From: Acidobacteriota bacterium
GTDB taxonomy: Bacteria > Acidobacteriota > UBA4820 > DSQY01
DNA length: 64,000 nt
Direction of reading: 5' to 3'
NCBI GenBank assembly: GCA_021787565.1
Contig: JAJYLT010000001.1
Span: 1 to 64,000 of the forward strand
How positions within the stretch are numbered: the stretch's first letter is position 1; each line of letters opens with the position of its first letter. This document shows positions 1-8,401 of this stretch, piece after piece. The notes below the pieces were generated by a model, which worked only from the letters and a program-made list of their open reading frames with translations, had not been told where the DNA came from and ran no database searches. The position numbers and the translations under genes are program-made.

Positions 1-5
1 GCGCC

Positions 6-488
6 ATGACCTCGACGGCCATCTGCCCCGGCTCCTTCGATCCCATCACCAACGGCCACCTGGACATCATCCACCGGGCCGCGACCATGTTCGACCGGCT
101 GGTGGTGGCGGTGCTGCGCAACACGGAGAAGCAGTGCCTCTTCAGCATCGAGGAGCGGGTCACCCTCATCCGGGAGAGCCTCCAAGGGGTTCCGAACGTG
201 GAGGTGGACGCCTTCGACGGGCTGCTCGTGGAATACGTGCGGGCGAAGGGGGCGCGGCACATCCTTCGGGGCATCCGAGCCCTGAGCGATTTCGAGTACG
301 AATTCCAGATGGCCCTCATGAACCGGCGGCTGGCCCCGGAGGTGGACACGGTCTTCCTCATGCCGCGCGAGGAGTACACCTACCTCTCGTCCCGGCTCGT
401 CCGGGAGGTGGCCCGCCTCGGTGGTCCGGTGGAGGGGCTCGTGCCCGCCCCCGTGGCCCGCCTGTTGAAGGAGCGAATGCAACCATGA
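6..488 (+). CDS. coaD: Phosphopantetheine adenylyltransferase
   Basis: Transfers the adenylyl group of ATP to 4'-phosphopantetheine, the penultimate step of coenzyme A synthesis in the cytoplasm. The 160-residue length is normal for the family. GSFDPITNGH near the N-terminus carries the T/HxGH nucleotidyltransferase signature (Thr15 to His18), and the second signature around residue 127 reads LSSRLVRE. The start lies five bases into the window, so promoter and ribosome site are not visible. Its stop overlaps the next start in an ATGA, implying translational coupling with the aminotransferase. Confidence 0.97.
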   Translation: MTSTAICPGSFDPITNGHLDIIHRAATMFDRLVVAVLRNTEKQCLFSIEERVTLIRESLQGVPNVEVDAFDGLLVEYVRAKGARHILRGIRALSDFEYEFQMALMNRRLAPEVDTVFLMPREEYTYLSSRLVREVARLGGPVEGLVPAPVARLLKERMQP

Positions 489-1657
489 TCGCCGACCGCA
501 TGCGGAGGGTGGAGTCCTCCCGTCTGCTGGAGCTCATCGTGGAGGGCCAGCGGATGCGGAAGGAGGGGGCGGATTTCATCGACCTGGGGCCCGGCCAGCC
601 GGACTTCCCCGTGCCGGAGCCGATCCTGGAGGCCACGGCGCGGGCGCTCCGCGAGGGCCACACCTACTACAGCCCCCCCATGGGCATCCCCGATCTGCGC
701 GAGGCCGTCGCCCAGCGGTACGACCGGCGCTACGGCGCGAAGTACGGCCCCGCCAACGCCATGGTCACCGCCGGGGCCAAGGGTGCGCTCTTCCACATCA
801 TCGGCGCGCACATGGACGGGGGGGGCGAGGTGATCATCCCGGCCCCCTACTACGTCTCCACGCCGGAGATCGTGAAGCTGTGGGGAGGGACGCCGAAGTT
901 CCTCCCCTGCCGCATGGAGCACGGCTTCCAGCCGGACCCCGACGAGCTGAGGGCCATGATCTCTCCCGCCACGCGGGGCATCGTCCTCAACTCCCCCTGC
1001 AACCCGACGGGCGCCGTCCTCTCGGGGTCCCTCCTGTCCTCGCTCCTGGAGATCGCCGATCAAAACCGGCTCTTCGTGATCATGGACGAGTGCTACGACC
1101 GCTACGTCTACCCGGGGGTGGAGTACGCCACCCTGCCGCACTTCGACCCCGAGGCGCGCCGGCCGTTCTTCATCGCGGGCTCCTTCTCCAAGACCTTCTC
1201 CATGACGGGCTACCGGATCGGGTACGCCATCGGTCCCGCGGAGGGCATCGCCGCCGCGGGAAAGATCCAGTCGCACTCCATGAACGGGCCCACCACCTTC
1301 GCCCAGTTCGGGGCGCTGGAGGCGCTACGCCGCGAGGAGGAGCTCTTCGCCCCGGTGCTGCAGCAGTTCACCCGCAGGCGGCAGGCGATCTGCGACGGGC
1401 TGGCCCAGATCCCCGGGCTTCCCTTCTGCCAGCCCCAGGGGGCCTTCTACGTCTTTCCCGACGCCAGGGAGCTGATGGGGAGGATGGGCATCGAGCGCAC
1501 GGATGTGCTGGCCTCCGCCCTGCTGAGGAAGGCGGGGGTGATGGTCATCCCGGGCTCGGCGCTGGGGCAGGAGGGCTTCGTCCGCATCTCCTTCGCGGTG
1601 GACGAGGGGAAGATCCGGCAAGCTGTGGAAAGAATCCGCAAGGCCGCCGGCGCGTAG
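485..1657 (+). CDS. Class I/II pyridoxal-phosphate aminotransferase (aspartate aminotransferase type)
   Basis: A 390-residue fold-type I aminotransferase, probably using aspartate or another amino acid with a 2-oxoacid. Visible family marks are the NPTG motif at about residue 173, the D-x-x-Y segment MDECYDRYVY, the Schiff-base lysine in SFSKTFSMTGYRIGY (Lys236), and a C-terminal arginine in GFVRISFA that usually binds the substrate carboxylate. The start is the ATG overlapping the coaD stop; a longer in-frame extension would run through coaD and is rejected. Exact substrate cannot be told from sequence alone. Confidence 0.93.
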   Translation: MIADRMRRVESSRLLELIVEGQRMRKEGADFIDLGPGQPDFPVPEPILEATARALREGHTYYSPPMGIPDLREAVAQRYDRRYGAKYGPANAMVTAGAKGALFHIIGAHMDGGGEVIIPAPYYVSTPEIVKLWGGTPKFLPCRMEHGFQPDPDELRAMISPATRGIVLNSPCNPTGAVLSGSLLSSLLEIADQNRLFVIMDECYDRYVYPGVEYATLPHFDPEARRPFFIAGSFSKTFSMTGYRIGYAIGPAEGIAAAGKIQSHSMNGPTTFAQFGALEALRREEELFAPVLQQFTRRRQAICDGLAQIPGLPFCQPQGAFYVFPDARELMGRMGIERTDVLASALLRKAGVMVIPGSALGQEGFVRISFAVDEGKIRQAVERIRKAAGA

Positions 1658-2445
1658 GGCAGGCTCCTTCGACAGTGTGACCATTCGCTCCTTCTTCCGG
1701 GCGGCCCCTATGGCCCGCCTCGCTGCGCGAGGCTGCCGGCCGCTCGGGTCGCCGCCTCCGAGAGGCCTGGATGGGAGGGGACCTTCGCGGGAGGCCTCTC
1801 GTCCGCGCCGGCCGCTCGCGTCCTTGCTGCCCTGCGGGCAGCGGGCCATGGAAGCAGCCTGGCGAGTCCCTTCCCCCTCCATGGGTGCGCCGCGAGTCTC
1901 GGACCTTGGATCTGCGTCAGCCTTCGGCGGCTCGCTCCTCGGCGTACGTCCAGTAGGCCTGCGTCGCGGCCGCCTCGGCTTCCTTGCCCAAGGCCCAATC
2001 CGCGCGGCGCCGCTTTCCGCCTGCGGCGGAAAGCGAGAGGCACGACGCCGGTCGAAGGGGAGCGCCCCGCGCGACGCGTCGGGGTGGTTCCCGGGCCGGG
2101 CAACCTCCATGGCCCGCAAAGCGGGTGTCCGGTGCATGTACGCGGTATCCCCGCTCTCGCCAGCACGCTGGGAACCTGCCCGAAGGCCAGCGGCCAGGGA
2201 CTCTAGAACTGCGAGCATACCTCGGACCAGGGACCTTCCACGGCGCTGGGAGCTGGGAGCAGCGCAATCGTAAACGCAGTTTCCGGATGGCATGGAATCG
2301 GGTTCTCGATCCTGGAATGCGCTGACACTTCAGGATAAATCTGCGGTTATCCTCATGATTCGCAAGGGATGTGGATACACGGTTTACACTCGGCCGTCCC
2401 GGGCCCAAGTGAGAATGACCCGCAATTGCAGCGGGTAGTCCAGTT
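1658..2445. other. Long non-coding interval with hairpin and degenerate repeat
   Basis: No convincing gene lies between the aminotransferase and the protease promoter. A perfect 11-bp stem with a three-base loop sits at 2011-2035 (CGCTTTCCGCC, TGC, GGCGGAAAGCG). A block at 1913-1988 is related to 12643-12728 and is annotated separately. On the minus strand 1917-2000 reads as a short protein-like stretch (AEAAATQAYWTYAEERAAEG then stop), which may be a decayed coding fragment. The open frames that cross this interval have arginine/proline-rich, shadow-like compositions. Confidence 0.6.
1913..1988. repeat. Degenerate intergenic repeat, copy 1
   Basis: Shares ordered blocks with 12643-12728: CGTCAGC(C/T)TTCGGCG, then a CGTAC...AGTA core, then GCGGCCGCC-CG-CTTCCT. 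The copies differ in spacing and base detail, so this looks like an old dispersed element or decayed coding remnant rather than a recent duplication. Nothing identifies a function. Confidence 0.45.
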
Positions 2446-2461
2446 TGGCACATCCCTTGCT
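2446..2461 (+). promoter_or_regulatory. Sigma-54 (RpoN) promoter of the M4 protease gene
   Basis: TGGCAC-ATCCC-TTGCT matches the sigma-54 consensus TGGCACG-N4-TTGCW, with GG and GC elements at the obligatory spacing. It lies about 60 bp upstream of the protease start, leaving a normal leader. Sigma-54 promoters need an AAA+ enhancer-binding activator. One is encoded at 55560-57224, but nothing in the sequence ties it to this promoter. Confidence 0.82.
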
Positions 2462-2521
2462 TTGAACTGCAGAAGGGAGAGGCGTGTGCAACTTTACTTG
2501 GCACTTAGGGAGGAGAGACCG

Positions 2522-4177
2522 ATGACCAAACGCGTACCCGTCGTGATCGCATGCTTAGCTTGCTCCACGATCCTGCTGGCGGCCCTTCCCCAGGGCTTCC
2601 TGAGGGGTCCGGCCCCCATTCCGCGTCAGGCCGAAGCCCGCGTTACCAACCCGGAGGCCGCGAGGGTTTCGGGGGAGGCCGCGGCGTCCGCCTACTTGCC
2701 TCAGGCGGTGGAGCGGCTGGGCCTGGACCTTCCCGGGGTTGGCTTCAAACTCCTGCGTACCGAGGTGGATGGCTTCGGAGCGAGCCATGTCCGGTTTCAG
2801 GAAACTTACGAGGGTGTACCGGTCATTGGGCGCGAGCTCGTGGCCCACGTGAACAACGCGGCGGCGGGGGTCTTTGCCGTGGGGTCCAGCGCCGACGTCA
2901 TCCCGCCCATGGACGTGCGCGCGGCTTTGGGTCCCGCGCAGGCATCCCGAATCGCGAAGGAAGCCTTCCGGGCCGTGAATGGCCCCGATGCCGCGAGCGC
3001 GGAGGCTCGCCTGGTTATCGTTGGGGACTGCTCCGGATACCATCTGGCCTATGAAGTCCGGGTCAGCAACGTGCTGCACGAAACCTATGAACCGGCGGAG
3101 TGGCGCTACTTCGTGGATGGGGGCTCAGGCGCCATCTTGGATAGCTGGAACGATCTCCATACCAAAGGCAAACCGGGTGGCAGCACCATCAGTTATACGA
3201 AGCCGGTCACGGGAACCGGGCAGACCCTTTACAGCGGCAGCGTGTCGCTGGGGACGGCCCAGGCCTCCGACGGCTCCTCGAACTATGCTCTGAAGGATCT
3301 CGTCCGCGGGAGCACGTACACGACCGACATGAACAGCCGGACCAGCGGCTCCGGAACCCTCTTCACCGCCACCAGCAACACCTGGGGTGACGGGACCAAC
3401 GCCGACCGGGCCACGGCTGGGGCCGACGCCCACTTCGGCACTGACATGACGTGGGACTTCTATTCCAGTTCCTTTGGAAGGAACGGCATTTCCAACGATG
3501 GAAAGGGAAGCTACTCCCGCGTTCACTACGGCCGCAACTACAACAACGCCTTCTGGTCCGACTCCTGCTACTGCATGACCTATGGTGACGGTGACGGACG
3601 GGTGCTCAGCCCCCTCGTTTCCCTGGACGTGGCGGGCCATGAAATGAGCCATGGAGTCACGTCAGCCACCTCCAACCTCGCCTACTCAGGTGAGTCGGGC
3701 GGCCTCAACGAGTCCTTCTCCGATATCATGGGCACGGGCGTGGAATACTACGCCGCCACCCATGGGGCCCAGAGGAGTTGGGATTACTGGATCGGGGAGG
3801 ATGTCTACACACCGGGCACGCCCGGCGATGCCCTTCGCTACATGGACGACCCCACGAGGGACGGTTCGAGCATCGACAACTACGCCAACTATACCTCCAG
3901 CCTCGATGTGCACTACTCCTCAGGCATTTGGAACAACTGGTTCTACCTGCTGGCCCACGGCGGCACCAACCGCACGTCGGGCCTGGGCGTGACGGGAATC
4001 GGCATTGACAAGGCCTTGGCCGTCGCCTACCTCGCCAACACGGGTTACTTCACGTCCAGCGAGAGCTTCTCCAAGGCGCGCCAAGACTGCATCGCCGCCG
4101 CCACCCAGCTCTACGGGGCGAACAGCAGCGAGGTCGCGGGGGTGGGGCAGGCCTGGACCGCGGTCGGCGTGAACTGA
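2522..4177 (+). CDS. Secreted thermolysin-like (M4) zinc metalloprotease
   Basis: A pre-pro-enzyme of 551 residues. Residues 1-25 form a signal peptide; residues about 35-215 look like the fungalysin/thermolysin propeptide plus PepSY inhibitory region. The catalytic domain has HEMSH (from His373) as the HExxH zinc site, the third ligand Glu in GGLNESFSDIMG, and the transition-state His in DVHYSSGIWNNWFY. The ATG was chosen because AGGGAGGAGAGACC precedes it and it begins the signal peptide; an upstream in-frame extension is rejected. It is expected to be exported and self-activating. A sigma-54 promoter precedes it and a terminator follows. Confidence 0.95.
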   Translation: MTKRVPVVIACLACSTILLAALPQGFLRGPAPIPRQAEARVTNPEAARVSGEAAASAYLPQAVERLGLDLPGVGFKLLRTEVDGFGASHVRFQETYEGVPVIGRELVAHVNNAAAGVFAVGSSADVIPPMDVRAALGPAQASRIAKEAFRAVNGPDAASAEARLVIVGDCSGYHLAYEVRVSNVLHETYEPAEWRYFVDGGSGAILDSWNDLHTKGKPGGSTISYTKPVTGTGQTLYSGSVSLGTAQASDGSSNYALKDLVRGSTYTTDMNSRTSGSGTLFTATSNTWGDGTNADRATAGADAHFGTDMTWDFYSSSFGRNGISNDGKGSYSRVHYGRNYNNAFWSDSCYCMTYGDGDGRVLSPLVSLDVAGHEMSHGVTSATSNLAYSGESGGLNESFSDIMGTGVEYYAATHGAQRSWDYWIGEDVYTPGTPGDALRYMDDPTRDGSSIDNYANYTSSLDVHYSSGIWNNWFYLLAHGGTNRTSGLGVTGIGIDKALAVAYLANTGYFTSSESFSKARQDCIAAATQLYGANSSEVAGVGQAWTAVGVN

Positions 4178-4199
4178 GCCTGAAGGCTACTGCGAACAT

Positions 4200-4231
4200 G
4201 GGGGCGGGGCATCCAAGCCCTGCCCCCTTTT
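4200..4231 (+). terminator. Rho-independent terminator after the M4 protease
   Basis: An 11-bp GC stem (GGGGGCGGGGC with GCCCTGCCCCC, one G-U pair), six-base loop, then TTTT. It lies 23 bp after the protease stop and before the convergent regulator gene. Confidence 0.85.
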
Positions 4232-4244
4232 GGTGCGCGGGATA

Positions 4245-4937
4245 TCAGTCCTCAACGCGGGAGGAGGGGGCGATCAGGCCCTTGCGCGTGGCCCAGAGGA
4301 CGGCCTGGGTCCGGTCCGACACGCCTATCTTCTGGAACAGGTGGTGGAGGTGCGACTTGACGGTGGCGAGGGAGACCCCCAGCACCAGGGCCATCTCCTG
4401 GTTCTTCTGGCCGACGGCGAGAAGCCTCAGGATGTCCGTTTCCCTTTCTGACAGGGAAGGCTCGGCGCGATGGGCGGAGAGGTGGAAGTCCTCCTGGCTG
4501 ATGGCCAGCCCTTGGAGCACCCGCCAGAGGTTCTCCGGGGCCATCGTGCCTGCTCCATTCGCCAGTCCGAACACCAAGTCCAGCAATTCCTGGCTCGACG
4601 CGCCCTTGAGCATATAGCCGGCGGCCCCCCCAGCCACGGCGCTCATAAGGAAGGCCGGGTCGTCATAGTTTGTGAGCATGAGCACCGCGGTTTTCTGGGA
4701 GCGCTCCCTGATGAGGCGGAGGGCCTGAAGCCCGTCCATCTTGGGCATCTTGATGTCCAGAATCGCCACGTCGGGCTTGAGTCGCCGGACGAGCCGGACC
4801 GCGTCGATCCCCGTGGCCGCCTCGCCGACCACCTCAATGCCGGGAACGGCAAGAACGCTCTTCAGGCCTTCCCGTATGACGGGATGATCATCGACGATCA
4901 CGACCCGGATGGGCCTTCGGCTCACATCCTTTGACAT
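4245..4937 (-). CDS. NarL/FixJ-family response regulator
   Basis: Two-component regulator of 230 residues with an N-terminal receiver (VVIVDDHPVIREGL, phospho-acceptor Asp in DVAILDIKMPK, and the Thr/Lys positions in LMLTNYDD and YMLKGAS) and a C-terminal LuxR helix-turn-helix (LSERETDILRLLAVGQKNQEMALVLGVS is the recognisable region). No kinase is adjacent, so it is an orphan here. The chosen ATG begins the receiver cleanly; a TTG 42 bp upstream with a GGAGG-like site is possible. It converges on the M4 protease gene, but there is no direct evidence that it controls it. Confidence 0.93.
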   Translation of the reverse strand: MSKDVSRRPIRVVIVDDHPVIREGLKSVLAVPGIEVVGEAATGIDAVRLVRRLKPDVAILDIKMPKMDGLQALRLIRERSQKTAVLMLTNYDDPAFLMSAVAGGAAGYMLKGASSQELLDLVFGLANGAGTMAPENLWRVLQGLAISQEDFHLSAHRAEPSLSERETDILRLLAVGQKNQEMALVLGVSLATVKSHLHHLFQKIGVSDRTQAVLWATRKGLIAPSSRVED

Positions 4938-5011
4938 GGGGTCATCGGGCGGATGTTTCGCATCCTTCCTGGGGTCCAACTCTCAGCCCTCCACTCTTCA
5001 CCCTTCACCCG

Positions 5012-5045
5012 CCACCCTCCACCCTCCACCCTCCACCCTCCACCA
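5012..5045. repeat. Heptanucleotide tandem repeat (CCACCCT)n
   Basis: About five copies of the 7-bp unit CCACCCT between the regulator gene and the ftsK stop. Two further 7-bp-unit arrays occur on the other side of ftsK. Confidence 0.9.
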
Positions 5046-5046
5046 C

Positions 5047-7311
5047 CTAAACCAGATCGTCGGGCGAGAGGAAGACCTCGCGGGGCTTGGCCCCGTCCGC
5101 CGGGCCCACCACGCCCCTCTGCTCCATGACGTCCAGCAGCCTGGCCGCGCGGGCGTAGCCGATTCTCATCTTGCGCTGGAGGTTGCTGGCCGAGGCCACG
5201 CCCGTCCTCACCACGAGCTGGAGGGCATCCTCGTACAGGGGATCTTCGTCGGGGGAGGCGCCCTCCGCGGCCGGCTCCCCTCCCTCCGCGGCGGGGGCGT
5301 CCTTGAGCACCTCCGTGTCGAAGGCGGGCTCGCCCTGCCTGGAGAGGTACTGCAGGACCCTCTGCGTCTCCGCGTTGGAGAGGTAGCCGCCGTGCACCCG
5401 CACGAGGCGGCCGGAGCCGGGCGGCAGGTAGAGCATGTCCCCCTTGCCCTCCAGGGTCTCGGCGCCGTTCTGATCGAGGATGAGCCGACTCTCCAGCTTC
5501 TCCCGCACCTGGAAGGCGATGCGGCTGGACAGGTTGCTCTTGATCACGCCCGTGATCACGTCGCGGGACGGCCGCTGCGTGGCCAGGATGAGGTGGATGC
5601 CCACGGCCCGCGCCATGGCCGACAGGCGGGCGATGGCCGTCTCCACCTCCTTGGCGACGGCCGCCATCAGGTCGTAGAGCTCGTCGATGACGATCACGAT
5701 GTAGGGCAGAGGCCGGTTCACGTCGAGCACGCCGTCGGCCGAGCTGGGCGTCAGACTGCGGACGTAGGCGTTGTACTGGTCGATGCTCCGGACCTTGGCG
5801 GCGGCCAGGTACTTGTAGCGCTCGGTCATCTCGCGGACCGCCCAGTTAAGGGCGTTGGCCGCCTTCTTGACGTCGGTCACCACGGGCGTCATGAGGTGGG
5901 GGATCTCCTCGTAGACCTTCAGCTCCACCTGCTTGGGGTCGATGAGGATGAACTTCACCTCGTCGGGGCTCGATCGGAAGAGGATGCTGTGGATCAGGGC
6001 GTTGATCCCCACGCTCTTGCCCGAGCCGGTGGTTCCCGCCACGAGGAGGTGCGGCATCTGGTCGAGGGTGGTGATGAAGGGCTCGCCCTCGACGGTCTTG
6101 CCCAGGGCGATGGGCAGCCGGCCCGGGGTCTGGGCGAAGGCCCTCGATTCGATCAGCTCGCGGAAGGAGATGATCTCGCGCTGTTCGTTGGGCACCTCGA
6201 TGCCGATGTGGGACTTGCCGCTCACGCGGTCCACGCGGATGTGGTCGGCCTTGAGCGAGAGGGCCAGGTCCTCCTCCAGGGAGGTGATGCGCGTGTACTT
6301 CACCCCCGGGGCGGGCTTGAACTCGAAGATCGTGACGACGGGGCCGGGGTGGATCTCGACCACCTCCCCGGCGATGTCGAACTCCATCAGACGGGCCTCG
6401 ATGCGGGCCGCCCTCTCGCGCAGGCGCTGCTCGTTGACGGGCGGGCGGGGCTTGGGCGGGTCCAGGAGGTCGCTGGGGGGCAGGCGGTAGCGGCCGTGGT
6501 CGGGCGGGGGCTCCAGGGGAAGCGCCGGCACCGTTGATGCCCGTTCGGTGATCCGGGCGTCCCGGTCGGCCTGCCGCACCTCCTCCCGCTGGAGCCTCTC
6601 CTGCTGCTTCTGGCGGACCTGCTCCATGACCTCCTCGCGGTTCACGCTCTGGCGCTTGCGCTCCTTCTTCAGCTCCCAGTCTCCCCGCATGCGCTGGAAG
6701 GGGACGCCGAGCTTTCTGATGGAGCCCAGGAAGGAGATCTGCCAGAAGAGCATGAGCGTGAGCAGGACCCAGACGGGCAGCAGCACCGCCGTCCCCCCCG
6801 AACCCAGCGCCCGCTCGATGAGCTCACCGAGGATGATGCCGACGACGCCGCCCGTGGCCGTGGGGGCGCTCTGCCCGTACAGGCTGAAGCTCAGGTTTCC
6901 GAAGGCCCACTGAAGCAGGGTGGCCTGGCTCAGGACCAGGGATACCCAGAGAAGCAGGCGGCTGGCGCTCAGGAGCGGACGCCTCAACAGCACGAGGGCC
7001 CCGATGCGCGCGGCCAGGATGGGGAACCAGATGGCCACCAAGCCGAAGAGGTGGACCAGGAGGGAGGCCCAATTGGCGCCCAGGATGCCCACCCAGTTGT
7101 CGGGCCTGACCGAGACGTTGCCGAAGGAGAAGGAGCCCGGGTCATAGGGGTGGTAGGAGACGAGCGCCAGGGCCGTGAGGAGGGCGATCGTGAGGGTGAG
7201 GATGGCCGCGATCTCCCTGGCCAGCGACAGTCCCTCCGCGCGCTCCACCGGAGAGATGGGCAGGGGACTTCCCTGGCTGGACGCCTGTTCTCCCTTCGCC
7301 GCGCGGCTCAC
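5047..7311 (-). CDS. ftsK: DNA translocase FtsK/SpoIIIE
   Basis: Septum-anchored, ATP-driven DNA pump for chromosome segregation and dimer resolution. The 754-residue protein has four or five hydrophobic segments within the first 190 residues, a Lys/Arg/Pro linker, then the alpha-beta motor with Walker A GTTGSGKS at about residue 430 and Walker B YIVIVIDEL. The C-terminal winged-helix gamma domain (LVVRTGVASASNLQRKMRIG) would read KOPS-like sites. The start is a GTG preceded by GGAGGTCCCGTCTG. It is shorter than E. coli FtsK, as in most phyla. Confidence 0.96.
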   Translation of the reverse strand: MSRAAKGEQASSQGSPLPISPVERAEGLSLAREIAAILTLTIALLTALALVSYHPYDPGSFSFGNVSVRPDNWVGILGANWASLLVHLFGLVAIWFPILAARIGALVLLRRPLLSASRLLLWVSLVLSQATLLQWAFGNLSFSLYGQSAPTATGGVVGIILGELIERALGSGGTAVLLPVWVLLTLMLFWQISFLGSIRKLGVPFQRMRGDWELKKERKRQSVNREEVMEQVRQKQQERLQREEVRQADRDARITERASTVPALPLEPPPDHGRYRLPPSDLLDPPKPRPPVNEQRLRERAARIEARLMEFDIAGEVVEIHPGPVVTIFEFKPAPGVKYTRITSLEEDLALSLKADHIRVDRVSGKSHIGIEVPNEQREIISFRELIESRAFAQTPGRLPIALGKTVEGEPFITTLDQMPHLLVAGTTGSGKSVGINALIHSILFRSSPDEVKFILIDPKQVELKVYEEIPHLMTPVVTDVKKAANALNWAVREMTERYKYLAAAKVRSIDQYNAYVRSLTPSSADGVLDVNRPLPYIVIVIDELYDLMAAVAKEVETAIARLSAMARAVGIHLILATQRPSRDVITGVIKSNLSSRIAFQVREKLESRLILDQNGAETLEGKGDMLYLPPGSGRLVRVHGGYLSNAETQRVLQYLSRQGEPAFDTEVLKDAPAAEGGEPAAEGASPDEDPLYEDALQLVVRTGVASASNLQRKMRIGYARAARLLDVMEQRGVVGPADGAKPREVFLSPDDLV

Positions 7312-7364
7312 CAGACGGGACCTCCGGGCCTAAGAATAGCGCGCGGACGCGGTTTGGGGCAAGG

Positions 7365-7392
7365 GGATGATGGATGATGGATGAAGGATGAT
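7365..7392. repeat. Heptanucleotide tandem repeat (GATGATG)n
   Basis: Four imperfect 7-bp units (GATGATG, GATGATG, GATGAAG, GATGAT) upstream of ftsK. Confidence 0.85.
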
Positions 7393-7408
7393 CGCGAATG
7401 AGGGGAGG

Positions 7409-7432
7409 TCGCCGTCGGGCGACGGCTCCCAC
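7409..7432 (-). repeat. REP-like palindrome, GTGGGAGCC type
   Basis: Read on the minus strand it is GTGGGAGCCGTCGCC followed by CGACGGCGA, with a GCCGTC/GACGGC stem. A near-identical copy lies at 10571-10594 in the other orientation. The GTGGGAGC...GGCGA form is that of REP sequences mobilised by REP-associated transposases; no such transposase is in the window. Confidence 0.75.
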
Positions 7433-7463
7433 ATCGTGCCCTCGCATCCTTGTGGTGCTCTTT

Positions 7464-7496
7464 CAATTCGCAATTCGCAATCCCAAATCCCAAATT
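7464..7496. repeat. Heptanucleotide tandem repeats overlapping a stop codon
   Basis: AATTCGC twice followed by AATCCCA twice and AAT: two different 7-bp units side by side. The array runs into the TAA stop of the DUF2400 gene. Confidence 0.85.
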
Positions 7497-8397
7497 ACTC
7501 CGTCTTCCGCCCCAGCCGGCAGTGGGGGCGGAGGGAGCAGGCCCGGCAGAGCTCCTCCACCTGGCGGCGCGGGCACGCCCCCAAAATGCCCAGGCGGGCC
7601 AGCCCGAAGTCGTACCGCGTGGGGTCCTCGGGGCAGAAGCGGGCCAGGGAGGCCGTCACCTCCTCGGCGAACCGGCGGTCGGGCGTCCGGCGGCGGGTGA
7701 GGTCCAGGGCGTAGGCGATGCGGGCCAGGTGGGTGTCGATGGGGATGAGCAGTTCGGAGGGGGAGAGGCAATGCCACAGGCCCAGGTCCACCCCGTCGTC
7801 CGGCCGGACCACCCAGCGCAGGAACATCCACCAGCGCTTGCACGCGGAACCTCCCGAAGGGAGGGGCAGGAGCTGCCTCAGCCCCCGGCTGAGCGGGGCG
7901 GCCTCGGCTTGAAGGATCGCGGCGAGGGCTTCGATGCGGTCCCACGGCGAACCCGGGGCCGCCGAGAACACCTCCTCCAGCGAGCCGAACCGGCTCAGGA
8001 CGGCGCCCACGGCCTCCAGAAACCTCCTCACGTCGGAGCCGGTCTGGAACCGGTAGGCGGGCGCGCTGAACCCCCTGGGAATCCCCCGCGCGAGGCGCGC
8101 CGCGGGCTCGGGGCCGAGTTCGTCCAGCAGGACCTTCAGGAACGCCCCCATGGCCTTCACGTTGCCGTAGGCGAAGAGGGCTGCGATGAGCGCCGCCGCC
8201 TCCCGGTCGGCCGGGGAGTCATAGCGCCGCGCGAAGGCGATGGGGTCGGAGTGCAGGAAGCGCGGACCGTACTGGCCCGCTATCCCTTCGAGCAGTTGGC
8301 CGAGAGGCAGGGGGCGCGCCTCGCGGGTCCGCCCGTGTCCCGATGTGCGCTGACTTGTTCGTTGGGGGCCTTGGCTCCCGGTTCTTTCCCGCGTCAC
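7495..8397 (-). CDS. DUF2400 / TIGR02757 family protein
   Basis: A 300-residue protein of the TIGR02757 family, whose function is not established. The core starts around LGQLLEGIAGQYGPRFLHSDPIAF and includes the conserved ALIAALFAYGNVKAM segment. The C-terminus has cysteines spaced C-x8-C-x2-C-x5-C (CPRRQVEEL C RA C SLRPH C), reminiscent of the [4Fe-4S] loop of endonuclease III glycosylases, so an iron-sulfur cluster and a DNA-repair-like role are plausible inferences. The GTG start is uncertain because the first 35 residues are low-complexity. It begins 4 bp after tolQ ends. Confidence 0.85.
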   Translation of the reverse strand: MTRERTGSQGPQRTSQRTSGHGRTREARPLPLGQLLEGIAGQYGPRFLHSDPIAFARRYDSPADREAAALIAALFAYGNVKAMGAFLKVLLDELGPEPAARLARGIPRGFSAPAYRFQTGSDVRRFLEAVGAVLSRFGSLEEVFSAAPGSPWDRIEALAAILQAEAAPLSRGLRQLLPLPSGGSACKRWWMFLRWVVRPDDGVDLGLWHCLSPSELLIPIDTHLARIAYALDLTRRRTPDRRFAEEVTASLARFCPEDPTRYDFGLARLGILGACPRRQVEELCRACSLRPHCRLGRKTE

Positions 8398-8401
8398 ACG
8401 C

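Noticed and set aside
4909-6537. 542-codon plus-strand open frame opposite ftsK
   Set aside because: Antisense shadow of the FtsK motor, with shadow-like composition (His, Gly, Glu) and the heptanucleotide repeat translated at its start.
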